NCBI GenBank assembly: GCA_021811865.1
Contig: JAKAQB010000005.1
Span: 39,449-103,448 of the forward strand
DNA length: 64,000 bases
From: Actinomycetes bacterium
GTDB lineage: Bacteria > Actinomycetota > Acidimicrobiia > Acidimicrobiales > Palsa-688
Direction: 5' to 3'
Part shown: positions 8,134-16,169 of the stretch, one piece after another
Layout of the letters: each line of letters opens with the position of its first letter
Position numbering within the stretch: position 1 is the stretch's first letter
Notes under the pieces: generated by a model
Database searches by the model: none
Told to the model about the DNA's origin: nothing
Seen by the model: only the letters and a program-made list of their open reading frames with translations
Translations under genes and position numbers: made by a program

Positions 8134-10350
8134 TTACGCCGGCACACCAACCGCTCCCTCCGCCGCCGGCGCCTCCGGCAGGGCCAGCGCCTCCATCACC
8201 ACCTCGGTGATCTCGCGCAGTTGTATGGCGTCGGCGTGGCCGGAGGTCTTGATGGCGTCCTCGAACATCGTGACGTCCTTGGGGCAGCTGACCACGAAGT
8301 GGTCGATGCCCCCGAGGGTGACCGCCTCGTCGATGCGCTGCTCGCTCGGCCTCCGGGAGCCCTCGGCGCGCAGCTCCCTCATCCAGATGCGACCGCCGCC
8401 GGCGCCGCAGCAGAAGGAGTTGTCCCTCGACCGCGGCATCTCCACCAGCTCGACGCCGCACGCCTCGAGCACCTGGCGGGGTGGGTCGAAGACGCCGTTG
8501 TACCGGCCCAGGTTGCACGGGTCGTGGTAGGTCACCCGGTAGCCGAGCTTGCGGACCGGGCGGATGGCTCCGCTGGCGATGAGCTCGAGCAGGAGCTGGC
8601 TGTGGTGGAGCACCGTCCAGCTCCCGCCGGCCTGCGGGTACTCGTTGCGCAGCGTGTTGAACGTGTGGGCGTCGGAGGTGAAGATGCGGTCGAACTCGCA
8701 CGCAGAGATGGTGGACACGTTGTGAGCGGCGAGCTCTGCCCAGAGCCCTTCTTCACCCACACGCCTCACGTCGCACCCGCCGGTCTTCTCGGCATCGAAG
8801 AGGATCCCGAAGTCGACGCCGGCGGAGCGCAGCACCGTCGCCAGGGTGCGGGAGACACGCTGGTTGCGCGGGTCGAAGGACGCGTAGTCCCCCACGAACC
8901 ACAGCAGTGACGCCGGCTCCTTGCGGATGTCCTTGACGGGGAAGTCGAGCTCCGATGTCCACCTCCCCCGCTTGCGCTTCGACTCGCCGAAGGAGTTGCC
9001 GGACCTCTGGATGGTCTCGAGGGTGGTCTGGAGCATCGAGTCCATCTCTCCCTCGTCGACCAGGCGCCGGCGGAGCTGGTTGATGATGGGCACGTGCTCG
9101 ATGCCCACGGGGCAGATCTCGACGCAGGCCATGCACTGCATGCAGGACCACAGCGTCTCGGCCCTGATGGGCCCGGCACCACCACCACCGCCACCACCGC
9201 CACCACCGCCACCACCGCCTACCAACGGCATGGACATCAGCGCCGCCGGCGACTCCGCCAACCCCGCCGCCGCCCCGACGCCTCCCACCCCCGCTGCGGC
9301 GTGGATCCCCAACGACGCGTCGGCGACCTCCCGCAGGTCGAGGATGAGGTCGCGGGGGGACAGCGGGTAGCCGGAGTTGGCCGCGGGGCACGCCTCGGTG
9401 CACTTGCCGCACTTGGTGCAGGCGTCGAGCGACAGCAGGTGCCGCCAGGTCAGGTCGGCGATGCTGCCGTAGCCGATCGAAGCGGCGTCCTCGTCGACCG
9501 CCACCAGCGAGCGCCCCGCAGTCGGGTCACGGACGGTGAGCGTCGCCGGGGCGGCCAGCACGTGCACGGCTTTGGTGTAGGGGATCGACGCCACGAAGGT
9601 GAGCGCCGAAAGCCCGTGGATCCACCACAACACGTGGTGCGCCACGCCGGCGGATCCGCCCGACAGGCCGATGGCGGTGAAGAGCTTGAACAGCACCCAG
9701 CCTACGGGTGTCCAGGCGGCGAAGGACGGGTGGACCGACGCCAGTTGCAGCCCTTCGAGGAGGAAGCCGGTGACGACCAGCCACAGCAGCGTGGTGAGGA
9801 AGACCCAGTCCCCGACGCGGTAGAGGGTCCGGTCGTACGACCCGGGGGTGCGGTCGGGGCGGCGGTAGTCGAGCTTCGGCGGCATGAGCACGCCGCGCCG
9901 GGCGGCCAGCGCCACGAGCCCCACCAGGAGCATGAGCCCGGAGATGTCGAGCACGAGCTTGTAGCCGAGGTAGAAGGCGCCCTGCCAGAAGTACCAGCCG
10001 AACACGGGCGACGCGAAGTCCGTCTGGATCCCGAGGATCGTCGTGCCGACGAAGAGCAGCAGGAACCCGTAGAAGACGAGGAGGTGCGCCATTCCTGCGG
10101 CGTGGTCGCGCCGCTTCAACCGGGAGTGCGACAACGTGACCCTGAGCATGGATGCGGTGCGCCGCCCGAGCGGCGGCGCACCCAACCGGTCGGCCCGTCC
10201 TCGCCGGTACTTCAACACCAGTTGAGCGGCGCCCCAGGCGAAGGCGGCCGTGGACACGACGATCAGCCCGTACCACAGGACGATCTCTCCATGGCTGAGG
10301 CCCTGGAAGGCTTGCCGGCTGACCATGCCGGCTCGAAGGGCACCAGCCAC
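8134..10350 (-). CDS. Membrane-bound ETF:(mena)quinone oxidoreductase-like cytochrome b / HdrD iron-sulfur protein
   Basis: The product has 738 residues. The N-terminal ~260 form a NarI-like membrane domain with five to six helices and conserved histidines for b-type haem. A double 4Fe-4S ferredoxin region follows: CTKCGKCTEACP near residue 320 and CMQCMACVEICP near residue 405. Two HdrD/CCG-type domains come last; the second keeps its cysteines (HDPCNLG, NSFCCGAGGG), while the first lacks several. This architecture matches EMO, the enzyme that transfers electrons from ETF to menaquinone, and resembles DgcB of dimethylglycine catabolism. With etfBA upstream it would connect amine dehydrogenation to the respiratory chain. 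GTG 10350 gives the full frame; ATG 10326 is an equally plausible start. A Gly-only stretch separates the two ferredoxin motifs. Confidence 0.85.
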   Translation of the reverse strand: MAGALRAGMVSRQAFQGLSHGEIVLWYGLIVVSTAAFAWGAAQLVLKYRRGRADRLGAPPLGRRTASMLRVTLSHSRLKRRDHAAGMAHLLVFYGFLLLFVGTTILGIQTDFASPVFGWYFWQGAFYLGYKLVLDISGLMLLVGLVALAARRGVLMPPKLDYRRPDRTPGSYDRTLYRVGDWVFLTTLLWLVVTGFLLEGLQLASVHPSFAAWTPVGWVLFKLFTAIGLSGGSAGVAHHVLWWIHGLSALTFVASIPYTKAVHVLAAPATLTVRDPTAGRSLVAVDEDAASIGYGSIADLTWRHLLSLDACTKCGKCTEACPAANSGYPLSPRDLILDLREVADASLGIHAAAGVGGVGAAAGLAESPAALMSMPLVGGGGGGGGGGGGGGAGPIRAETLWSCMQCMACVEICPVGIEHVPIINQLRRRLVDEGEMDSMLQTTLETIQRSGNSFGESKRKRGRWTSELDFPVKDIRKEPASLLWFVGDYASFDPRNQRVSRTLATVLRSAGVDFGILFDAEKTGGCDVRRVGEEGLWAELAAHNVSTISACEFDRIFTSDAHTFNTLRNEYPQAGGSWTVLHHSQLLLELIASGAIRPVRKLGYRVTYHDPCNLGRYNGVFDPPRQVLEACGVELVEMPRSRDNSFCCGAGGGRIWMRELRAEGSRRPSEQRIDEAVTLGGIDHFVVSCPKDVTMFEDAIKTSGHADAIQLREITEVVMEALALPEAPAAEGAVGVPA
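9178..9222 (-). repeat. Triplet repeat encoding a polyglycine linker
   Basis: A run of CCACCACCG-type triplets on the + strand reads as about fourteen consecutive glycines in the iron-sulfur oxidoreductase gene. It lies between the two ferredoxin motifs, in an already Ala/Gly-rich insert of about 50 residues. The run is in frame and does not break the gene. Triplet slippage is the likely origin, so copy number may vary between strains. Confidence 0.85.
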
Positions 10351-10387
10351 TAGTCCAACCGTTGCTTCGAGACCTGATCAAAGTTGA

Positions 10388-12142
10388 TCACGGTTCGTGC
10401 TCCCGTCCGCCGGCGTGTCGGGGCGGACGGCCCCTCCGTAACGGTGCGGAGGTGTAGGACCGGCTTGAGGCCCGGGGCAAGCCCGGACGGCGGGCCGGGA
10501 GGTGAGCTGGGGCAGGTACGTCGATGTCCTTGCCTGGAGGCTCGGTGTCGAGCCGAGTGCTACGAGAGCACAACCCACTCGGATCCCAGGTCGACCTCCT
10601 ACGGGGGAGGGAACGGGCCAACAGCTTCAGCCCGGCGTGGTGCCGGGAGGCTCCAGCCCCGTCTCCGCTCCTGGGGAGACGGGCGGCCACCTGCGGTCTG
10701 ACGGTTGTGCCCAGACCCAGGGCGCGCCTGGCGATCACACACGCCGCGCCCTGGTCGACCGACACCCCGTGGACCGCGGAGTAGTTGGCCTGTCCGAGGG
10801 CAGAGGTCCACGCCGGGTTCACGGAGATCACGTCCAGGCCCTCGTCGCCGCTGCGGGAGGCGAGGGCCTGGAAGAACTTGTTGTAGGCGAAGGAGGAGAG
10901 GAGCCGCTTCAGCCGGCGGGAGGAGTAGCGCAGTTGGGCTCGGGCCCGGGTGAAGTCGAGCTGCTCGACTGCGATGGCCGCCCCGTGCAGCCTGGCGAGC
11001 CGGCAAAGCTGCGCCACGGCCACGCCGATGCGGTCGGCGTTCTGCTCGGCGCTGCCGGAGAGGTCGAGGTCGATCCTGCCCCAGCGAAGCGGGTTGCCGT
11101 GAGCGTTGACCAGGCTCCAGGCGATGTGGTCGGCGTTGAGGTCGGCCCCGACCACCAGCGACGGGGAGCGGTCCACCGGCTTGCGGGCCGGGCGGTCGAA
11201 GCTCGCCTGCACATGCCACTCGTCGCTCTCTGGAGAAGAGGAGCGCGTGAAGCGGACCGTGACGGGGGAGTGGCAGCAGAGCTTCGGGTCGGTCTTGGGG
11301 GGCTTCTTGGGGAGCGGGACGTGCTGGCCGTCAGCCCTGGCAGCCTTCTGGGCCTCGTAGATGCCCCGGTCCCGCTGCCTGCCGGCCCAGGCGGCGCGCT
11401 GGGTGGCGAGATCGGGGGACATCGCCCAGGCGAGCATCCCCCGGCGGTTCTTCTCGACGAAGCCGACCACGGGGATCTCGACCCACTCGGCCCCGCCCGA
11501 GAGGTGCCGCAGGAAGCCCGGGACCCGAAGCTCGATCGCGTCGCCCCGTCCGTCCTCGGAGAGACGGACCCTCGCCGAGTAGTTGCCGGCGGTCGACTCT
11601 CGGTCTCCGTGAAGGCAGAAGCCGCCAGAGCGCGCCTGCTGCCAGGTCCGCCTCCACTGCGAGCGGTCGGCGAAGCCTGCGGCGGCCGGGTCGTTGCCCG
11701 CCAGGGCGAGCCTGCGGGACCCGAAGCACACCCTCACGTCGTCTCGGGCGAGCCGGCTCTCCATCTCGGAGACGCGAGCCCGCAGCCGGTTCTGGCGCCG
11801 TGACATGCCGTGGCGCTTGGGCTTGTCCTTCTCCCGCCGCCTCGCCTTGGAGAGCCTCTCTTCCAGGACCTCGAGATCCTGGCGGGAGCGCTCCAGGGCC
11901 AGCTTGGTCGACTCGACCGCCCCGGAGTGGGCCCCTTCGGCCGACACGAACAACCCGTTGGCCTCCCGCTGGGACCACCCTCGCCCGATCAGCTCGGAGC
12001 GCACCCCGCCGGTGGGGGTGGCCGGACCGGGGGGGACGAACCACGCCTCGGCGTAGGCCTCGAGCAGCTCTGTGGGGGCGCTGGGGGCAACCTTCGCCCC
12101 CGAGCCGGCCGGGACCGCTTCGATGGCTCTTGCCCGGCTCAT
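10388..12142 (-). CDS. tnpB: TnpB-related RuvC-fold nuclease of IS607 element
   Basis: The product has 584 residues. RuvC-I (VVGADLNADHIAW), RuvC-II (IAVEQLDF) and a RuvC-III-like segment ending in VSVDQGAACVIARR are present, so the acidic catalytic residues seem kept. The zinc ribbon (two CxxC) that normally lies between RuvC-II and RuvC-III is absent. Its place is taken by NPAWTSALGQANYSAVHG, as in the zinc-less TnpB-related branch of actinobacterial elements. An Arg/Lys-rich N-terminal half would bind the guide RNA. ATG 12142 overlaps the tnpA stop (ATGA). The C-terminal ~110 residues are Arg/Pro-rich and look low-complexity; they may in part reflect overlap with the non-coding RNA at the element end. 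Confidence 0.75.
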   Translation of the reverse strand: MSRARAIEAVPAGSGAKVAPSAPTELLEAYAEAWFVPPGPATPTGGVRSELIGRGWSQREANGLFVSAEGAHSGAVESTKLALERSRQDLEVLEERLSKARRREKDKPKRHGMSRRQNRLRARVSEMESRLARDDVRVCFGSRRLALAGNDPAAAGFADRSQWRRTWQQARSGGFCLHGDRESTAGNYSARVRLSEDGRGDAIELRVPGFLRHLSGGAEWVEIPVVGFVEKNRRGMLAWAMSPDLATQRAAWAGRQRDRGIYEAQKAARADGQHVPLPKKPPKTDPKLCCHSPVTVRFTRSSSPESDEWHVQASFDRPARKPVDRSPSLVVGADLNADHIAWSLVNAHGNPLRWGRIDLDLSGSAEQNADRIGVAVAQLCRLARLHGAAIAVEQLDFTRARAQLRYSSRRLKRLLSSFAYNKFFQALASRSGDEGLDVISVNPAWTSALGQANYSAVHGVSVDQGAACVIARRALGLGTTVRPQVAARLPRSGDGAGASRHHAGLKLLARSLPRRRSTWDPSGLCSRSTRLDTEPPGKDIDVPAPAHLPARRPGLPRASSRSYTSAPLRRGRPPRHAGGREHEP

Positions 12143-12792
12143 CGGGCCCCCGCCCTTACGCACGCCTGGAGGGCCCTGGCCTTGGCCGAGCGCTGCCCGT
12201 AGAGCCTCCCCGACAAGGAGGTGACCACTGCGAGCATGTCGCGCACCAGCTCGGGCTCGGCCGAGCCGGAGAGAGCCTCGTCCTCGCCGATGCAGACCAG
12301 GCTCACCCCATAACCGCAGAGCAGCATCTCGATCCAGCCGGTCCCGAAGCGGGCCAGGCGCTCCCGATGGGAGACGACGAGCTCGGAGACCTCCGGCGAC
12401 TGGGCGCGCTGCAACGCCCGGCGCAGACCGGCTCGGCGCTCCGAAAGCCCAGACGCCACGTCCCGGTAGACCTCCAGGGCCAGCCCGGGCCGCTTGGCTC
12501 CTGCCCACCCCTCGAGCCTGCCCACCTGACGCTCGAGGTCTCCTTCGGAGGCCTGACGACGCGAGGACACCCTGGCGTAGGCCACCAAGGTCGTCCCCGT
12601 CTGCGGGCGACGGACCAGCGGCCCTCCGACCGCTGCCTCCAGGTCCGAGACCAGGAACACCCGATGCCCGCCAGCCGAGCGCCGATCGGGGAGCGCGCCC
12701 TTGTCGGTCCATCTCCGCAGGGTCACCGAGGACAGCCCGGTCAGCCGGCGGGCTGACTGCACCGAGACCAACGAAGAGCTATCCACTAACAC
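12139..12792 (-). CDS. tnpA: IS607-family serine recombinase transposase
   Basis: The product has 217 residues. An N-terminal MerR-like helix-turn-helix (LTGLSSVTLRRWTDKG, then the usual GGHRVF segment) is followed by the serine-resolvase catalytic domain with YARVSS, whose Ser is the nucleophile, and the conserved Arg of HRERLARFG. The length is typical for IS607 TnpA. GTG 12792 is the first start in frame; GTG 12786 is also possible. It would catalyse integration through a covalent phosphoserine intermediate with little target specificity. Confidence 0.85.
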   Translation of the reverse strand: MLVDSSSLVSVQSARRLTGLSSVTLRRWTDKGALPDRRSAGGHRVFLVSDLEAAVGGPLVRRPQTGTTLVAYARVSSRRQASEGDLERQVGRLEGWAGAKRPGLALEVYRDVASGLSERRAGLRRALQRAQSPEVSELVVSHRERLARFGTGWIEMLLCGYGVSLVCIGEDEALSGSAEPELVRDMLAVVTSLSGRLYGQRSAKARALQACVRAGAR

Positions 12793-12854
12793 ATTCTACC
12801 ACAGCGTCGGCGGATAGAGAAGCTATGAAGAGCGGAGCTGAGAACTGATCGCCA

Positions 12855-12890
12855 CCCCCCCGCAGAGCCCGCGCCCCCCGCAGAGCCCGC
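12855..12890 (+). repeat. Two direct copies of an 18-bp GC-rich unit
   Basis: CCCCCCGCAGAGCCCGCG is present twice head to tail between the IS607 element and the etfA stop codon. It could be part of the element end or simply slippage. No known binding-site consensus matches. Confidence 0.7.
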
Positions 12891-12924
12891 GCCCCCGCTC
12901 GCCGCACCCCACCACCCGACCCGT

Positions 12925-13872
12925 TCATCGTGCCCACTGCTGCTCCAGCTCCTCCGCCACCTCGAACAGGTCCATGACCGCCCCGTAGTGTGCGACGCGG
13001 AAGATGGCCGCTTCGGGGTCGCTGTTGACGGCGATGATCGTGCCGCTGGCCTTCATGCCGGCGAGGTGCTGGATGGCGCCGGAGATGCCCATGGCCAGGT
13101 ACACCTTGGGCTTGACCGTCTTGCCGGACTGGCCGACCTGGCGGTTGGACGGCATCCAGCCGGCGTCGACGAGCGGGCGGGAGACCGAAAGGGTGGCCCC
13201 CATGGTGCCGGCCAGCTTCACGAAGGTCTCGACGTTGTCCTTCTCGCCGATACCCCGGCCGATCGACAGCAGGAAGTCGGCGGTGGTGATGTCGACGTCG
13301 CCCTGGGGCGCTTCCTCGAAGGAGACGTGCCGCACCCGCCGGGGGACCGGGGGAACGTCGATCGTCGATACGCCGGGCGACGACGAGCCCCCGGCGGACG
13401 GCCATGCGGTCGGCCGCAGGAGCAGGACTGTCGGTCCGCCGGCAGGGAACGCCACCTCGGCGTGGACCTTGGACCCGTAGTACGCACGGGTGGCGACGAG
13501 CGCACCGTCTTGCCGGCGGACCCCGAACACGTCGCTCGCGAACCCCCCGCCCTCCCTCGCTGCCAGCGCCGGCAGGTAGCCCATGCTGTTGACGGTGAAG
13601 CCCGCCAGCACCACGTCGGGCCGGCGCTCGGAGACGGCGGCCGAGACGGCGGCGAGGTATGCGCCCGGCTCGAACGTCGGGGCGTCGACCGTCGCGCACA
13701 CCACCTCGTCGACGCCTTCGACGCTGAGCGGCCCGACGAGAGCGGAGGGGTCGGCGTCGATGGCCAGGACCGTCACCGGGCCGCCGAGCGCGCCGGCCGC
13801 TGTGATCGCTTCGAGCGTCGGCTCCCGCAGCCTGCCCTGCAGGTGCTCGGCGACGACAAGGGCTCCGCTCAT
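12925..13872 (-). CDS. etfA: Electron transfer flavoprotein alpha subunit
   Basis: The product has 315 residues. The N-terminal Rossmann-like domain is followed by the FAD-binding C-terminal domain with ISIGRGIGEKDN-like, VGQSGKTVKPKVYLAMGISGAIQH and AVNSDPEA segments typical of EtfA. ATG 13872 overlaps the etfB stop (ATGA), giving fixed stoichiometry with EtfB. It carries FAD and accepts electrons from dehydrogenases such as trimethylamine dehydrogenase; the acceptor is probably the EMO-like protein beyond the IS607 element. Confidence 0.93.
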   Translation of the reverse strand: MSGALVVAEHLQGRLREPTLEAITAAGALGGPVTVLAIDADPSALVGPLSVEGVDEVVCATVDAPTFEPGAYLAAVSAAVSERRPDVVLAGFTVNSMGYLPALAAREGGGFASDVFGVRRQDGALVATRAYYGSKVHAEVAFPAGGPTVLLLRPTAWPSAGGSSSPGVSTIDVPPVPRRVRHVSFEEAPQGDVDITTADFLLSIGRGIGEKDNVETFVKLAGTMGATLSVSRPLVDAGWMPSNRQVGQSGKTVKPKVYLAMGISGAIQHLAGMKASGTIIAVNSDPEAAIFRVAHYGAVMDLFEVAEELEQQWAR

Positions 13873-14630
13873 GACAGCCTCGCTCCCACGATCTCGATGA
13901 TGCGGCGGGCGACGTCGGCGGGGTTGTCGCCGAGCGGCTCGGCCGTCTCGCCCGCCGGCGGGGCGAACATGGAGGTGACCCGGAGGCATCCGTCGCCGTC
14001 GACGTCGAGGTCCCGGACGGCGATCTCCTTGTCCCGGGCCTGCTTGATCGCCCGCAGGTTGGCGTAGCGCGGCTCGTTGATGCCGGTCTGCACGGTGATG
14101 AGCGCCGGCAGGTCGACGTCCATCACGTCGATGAGGCCACCCTCGAGCTCGCGGTGGACCCGGGCGGTGCCGGCGCCGAGATCGATCTTCTTCACGACCG
14201 CCACGGTGGGCAGGTCGAGCAGCTGCCCGAGCATCGTGCCGGTGGCGGCCTGCACGGCGTCGCTCGACTGGACGCCGGCGAGCACGACGTCGGCCCGCTG
14301 CTCGGAGAGGACACCGGCGAGCGCCCGCGCCACGGTGAGGGGGTCGAGCACGCCGGCGTGGTCACCGGGGTCGATGCGGACGGCCCGGTCGGCGCCCATC
14401 GCCAGCCCGCGCCGCAGGCTCTCGTCGGCCTCGTCGTCGCCGACGGTCAGGAGAAAGACCTCCCCGTCGCCGGCTGTCTCCCGCATGCGGAGAGCCTCCT
14501 CGACGGCGTACGCGTCCCACTCGTTGAGGGTCCACTCGAGGAGATCCGGGTCCACGTCGGTGTGGGTGCCGTCCCATTCCACCTCTTCCCCGAGGATGGC
14601 CACGTGCTTTACGCAGACGGCGATGTCCAT
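13869..14630 (-). CDS. etfB: Electron transfer flavoprotein beta subunit
   Basis: The product has 253 residues with the EtfB signature VDLPALITVQTGINEPRYAN near residue 175 and the AMP-binding region VLAGVQSSDAVQAATG. It heterodimerises with EtfA, whose start overlaps its stop. It is the first gene of the - strand electron-transfer operon and is divergent from the GcvT-like gene at 14808. The ~177 bp between them holds a motif shared with the mgd operon promoter. Confidence 0.93.
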   Translation of the reverse strand: MDIAVCVKHVAILGEEVEWDGTHTDVDPDLLEWTLNEWDAYAVEEALRMRETAGDGEVFLLTVGDDEADESLRRGLAMGADRAVRIDPGDHAGVLDPLTVARALAGVLSEQRADVVLAGVQSSDAVQAATGTMLGQLLDLPTVAVVKKIDLGAGTARVHRELEGGLIDVMDVDLPALITVQTGINEPRYANLRAIKQARDKEIAVRDLDVDGDGCLRVTSMFAPPAGETAEPLGDNPADVARRIIEIVGARLS

Positions 14631-14705
14631 GTCCCCCTCCGGGCCGGTGAGCTGCTGGCGCCGGCGTGCCAGCGCGGTCGGAGCGTACCGGGGACGTCCC
14701 GTAGG

Positions 14706-14744
14706 GTCAACTGTGGCGGGTGACGGGATTCCTCACAGTGAACA
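14706..14744. promoter_or_regulatory. Shared regulatory element in the etfB / gcvT-like divergent promoter
   Basis: GTCAACTGTGG (14706-14716), then 12 bp, then TTCCTCAC (14729-14736). The same two blocks, 11 bp apart, occur in front of the mgd operon (34039-34068). A weak dyad, ATTCC-N7-GAACA (14728-14744), overlaps. The repeated pairing in front of two one-carbon loci suggests a common activator or repressor, not identified here. Confidence 0.45.
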
Positions 14745-14807
14745 GGCCGGCCCTTCCCTGTTGCCGGCCCTTCCGCTACGGTCGGGGGTCGACGAGGGAG
14801 GCGTGTC

Positions 14808-15932
14808 GTGACGGAGATGACCGGGTTCCACAAGTCTGCTGAGGCCGCTGGGGCCCGCTTCGTCGAGTACGAGGGCTACTGGCTGCCCACGGCCTTCGGC
14901 GACGACATCATGGACGAGTACCGGGCGTGCCGGGAGCGGGTGGTCGTCATCGACCTGTCACCGCTGCGGAAGTTCGAGGTCACCGGCCCCGGGGCGCACA
15001 GCCTCCTGCAGGCGACCGTGACCCGGGACCTCACCAGGCTCGCCGACGGCCAGGTGGTCTACACGGCGATGTGCGACGAGGAAGGCGGGATGCTCGACGA
15101 CGGGACGGTGTTCCGCTTCGACGAGCGGACCTTCCGCTGGATCGGCTACACCGACGGCGACGGACCCTGGCTCCAGCGCCACGCCGAGCGCCTCGGTCTC
15201 GACGTCACCGTCGAGCCGAGCACCAACCGCGTGCACAACATCGCCGTGCAGGGACCGGCGAGCCGGGACACCCTGGACGGGTTGTTCTCGCCGGCGGCGG
15301 GCAAGCCGGGCCTCGAGGACCTCACCTGGTTCCGCTTCACCGAGGGGCGGTTGGGGGGCGAGTCGGGCCCTGCGGTGGTGCTGTCGCGCACGGGTTACTC
15401 CGGCGAGCTCGGTTACGAGATCTTCTGCCACCCCGACGACGGGGCCGCGGTCTGGGAGGCCGTGTGGTCGGCCGGGCGGGTCCACGGGATGAGCGGTCTG
15501 GGTCTGGAGGCGCTCGACCCGTTGCGCATAGAAGCCGGCCTCATCTTCAAGGGTTACGACTACGACGCCGGCGTGCAGGACCCCTTCGAGGCGGGCATCG
15601 GCTTCACGGTCCCGGCGGGCAAGGCGGACGACTACGTCGGCAAGGAGGCGATCGCCCGCCGCCGGGCCAACCCCAAGGAGCTGCTGGTCGGCTTGGACAT
15701 CGACCTGCCGGAGCCGCCGGCCGAGACCGACGTGACCCTCGGCGAGGACGGCCCGGTGGTCGGGGTGGTGACGAGCCCGTGTCGCAGCGAGGTCCTCGAC
15801 AAGACGATCGCCCTCGCCCGGGTCCAGGTGGCGCATTCCGGCTCGGCGACGCTGCTCTCGGTCGGCGGAGCGGACGCCACGGTGGTGGCCTTCCCCTTCT
15901 ACGACCCCGACAAGCGCAGGCCCCGGTCGTAG
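14808..15932 (+). CDS. GcvT/DmdA-like tetrahydrofolate-dependent methyl (aminomethyl) transferase
   Basis: The product has 374 residues of the GcvT fold: a folate-binding N-terminal domain with VIDLSPLRKFEVTGPGA and DEEGGMLDDGTVFRF, then the SRTGYSGELGYEIFC element, LEALDPLRIEAGLIFKGYDYD and a C-terminal barrel. The length fits both glycine-cleavage T protein and the DMSP demethylase DmdA. No gcvH or gcvP is nearby, so a role in moving methyl groups from a methylated amine or sulfonium compound onto tetrahydrofolate is more likely than glycine cleavage. GTG 14808 follows GAGGGAGGCG. It is transcribed away from etfBA. Confidence 0.8.
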   Translation: MTEMTGFHKSAEAAGARFVEYEGYWLPTAFGDDIMDEYRACRERVVVIDLSPLRKFEVTGPGAHSLLQATVTRDLTRLADGQVVYTAMCDEEGGMLDDGTVFRFDERTFRWIGYTDGDGPWLQRHAERLGLDVTVEPSTNRVHNIAVQGPASRDTLDGLFSPAAGKPGLEDLTWFRFTEGRLGGESGPAVVLSRTGYSGELGYEIFCHPDDGAAVWEAVWSAGRVHGMSGLGLEALDPLRIEAGLIFKGYDYDAGVQDPFEAGIGFTVPAGKADDYVGKEAIARRRANPKELLVGLDIDLPEPPAETDVTLGEDGPVVGVVTSPCRSEVLDKTIALARVQVAHSGSATLLSVGGADATVVAFPFYDPDKRRPRS

Positions 15933-16169
15933 ATGGGGGCTGTCGCCAACACCACGCTGCGGTCGGTGGCCGTCGGTGGCCGCCACGTCCTGCGGTCGTG
16001 GCCGGGGCTGCTCGTCGTGGCGGCCTCCTACGCCGTGGTGTCCGCACCCCTGGTCGTCGCCGGCGTCGGCTACCCGCAGCTGCTCGGCGTCGTCGCTGCC
16101 GGCGTGGTCGCCGCCGCCTGGTACGGCTCAGCGCTCGGCCGTCGTGAGGCCCGTCGCCGGATCGGCTAG
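15933..16169 (+). CDS. Small two-helix membrane protein
   Basis: The product has 78 residues: two hydrophobic helices (about residues 22-42 and 47-67) and a basic C-terminus. ATG 15933 follows the stop of the GcvT-like gene with no gap, so translation is probably coupled. The stop shares CTAG with the stop of the convergent flavoprotein gene. Function unknown. Confidence 0.55.
   Translation: MGAVANTTLRSVAVGGRHVLRSWPGLLVVAASYAVVSAPLVVAGVGYPQLLGVVAAGVVAAAWYGSALGRREARRRIG

Larger units (their letters stand above)
10375..12842 (-). mobile_element. IS607-family insertion sequence (tnpA-tnpB)
   Basis: The element consists of an IS607-type serine recombinase (tnpA) and an overlapping tnpB, both on the - strand, with no inverted terminal repeats, as is normal for this family. 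The right boundary lies just upstream of tnpA in the ~130 bp before the etfA stop. The left boundary is close to the tnpB stop, where TGATCA occurs twice (10375-10380 and 10385-10390). Exact ends are not resolvable without an empty-site sequence. It separates etfA from the ETF:quinone oxidoreductase gene, all on the same strand, so it probably inserted into an operon. A guide (omega) RNA would be expected at the tnpB 3' end. Confidence 0.75.

Noticed and set aside
8700..8790. Loss of cysteines in the first CCG domain of the ETF:quinone oxidoreductase as a sign of inactivation
   Set aside because: From memory, other actinobacterial members of this family also have a degenerate first CCG domain (for example D-P-H-S instead of C-P-H-C), so it is probably a family trait.
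10500..10640. Frameshift or decay at the tnpB 3' end
   Set aside because: The frame stays open to 10388 and the RuvC-III part is upstream of it. The Arg/Pro-rich tail may overlap the element's non-coding RNA, so decay is not shown.
12925..14630. EtfAB as caiBA-like carnitine or fixAB-type bifurcating flavoproteins
   Set aside because: No partner acyl-CoA dehydrogenase, fixC or fixX is present, and the neighbours fit the TMADH/EMO electron route better.
14808..15932. True glycine-cleavage T protein
   Set aside because: There is no gcvH, gcvP or lpd nearby and no glycine-riboswitch-like leader. A DmdA/GcvT-like role in methyl transfer fits the surroundings better, though it is not proven.
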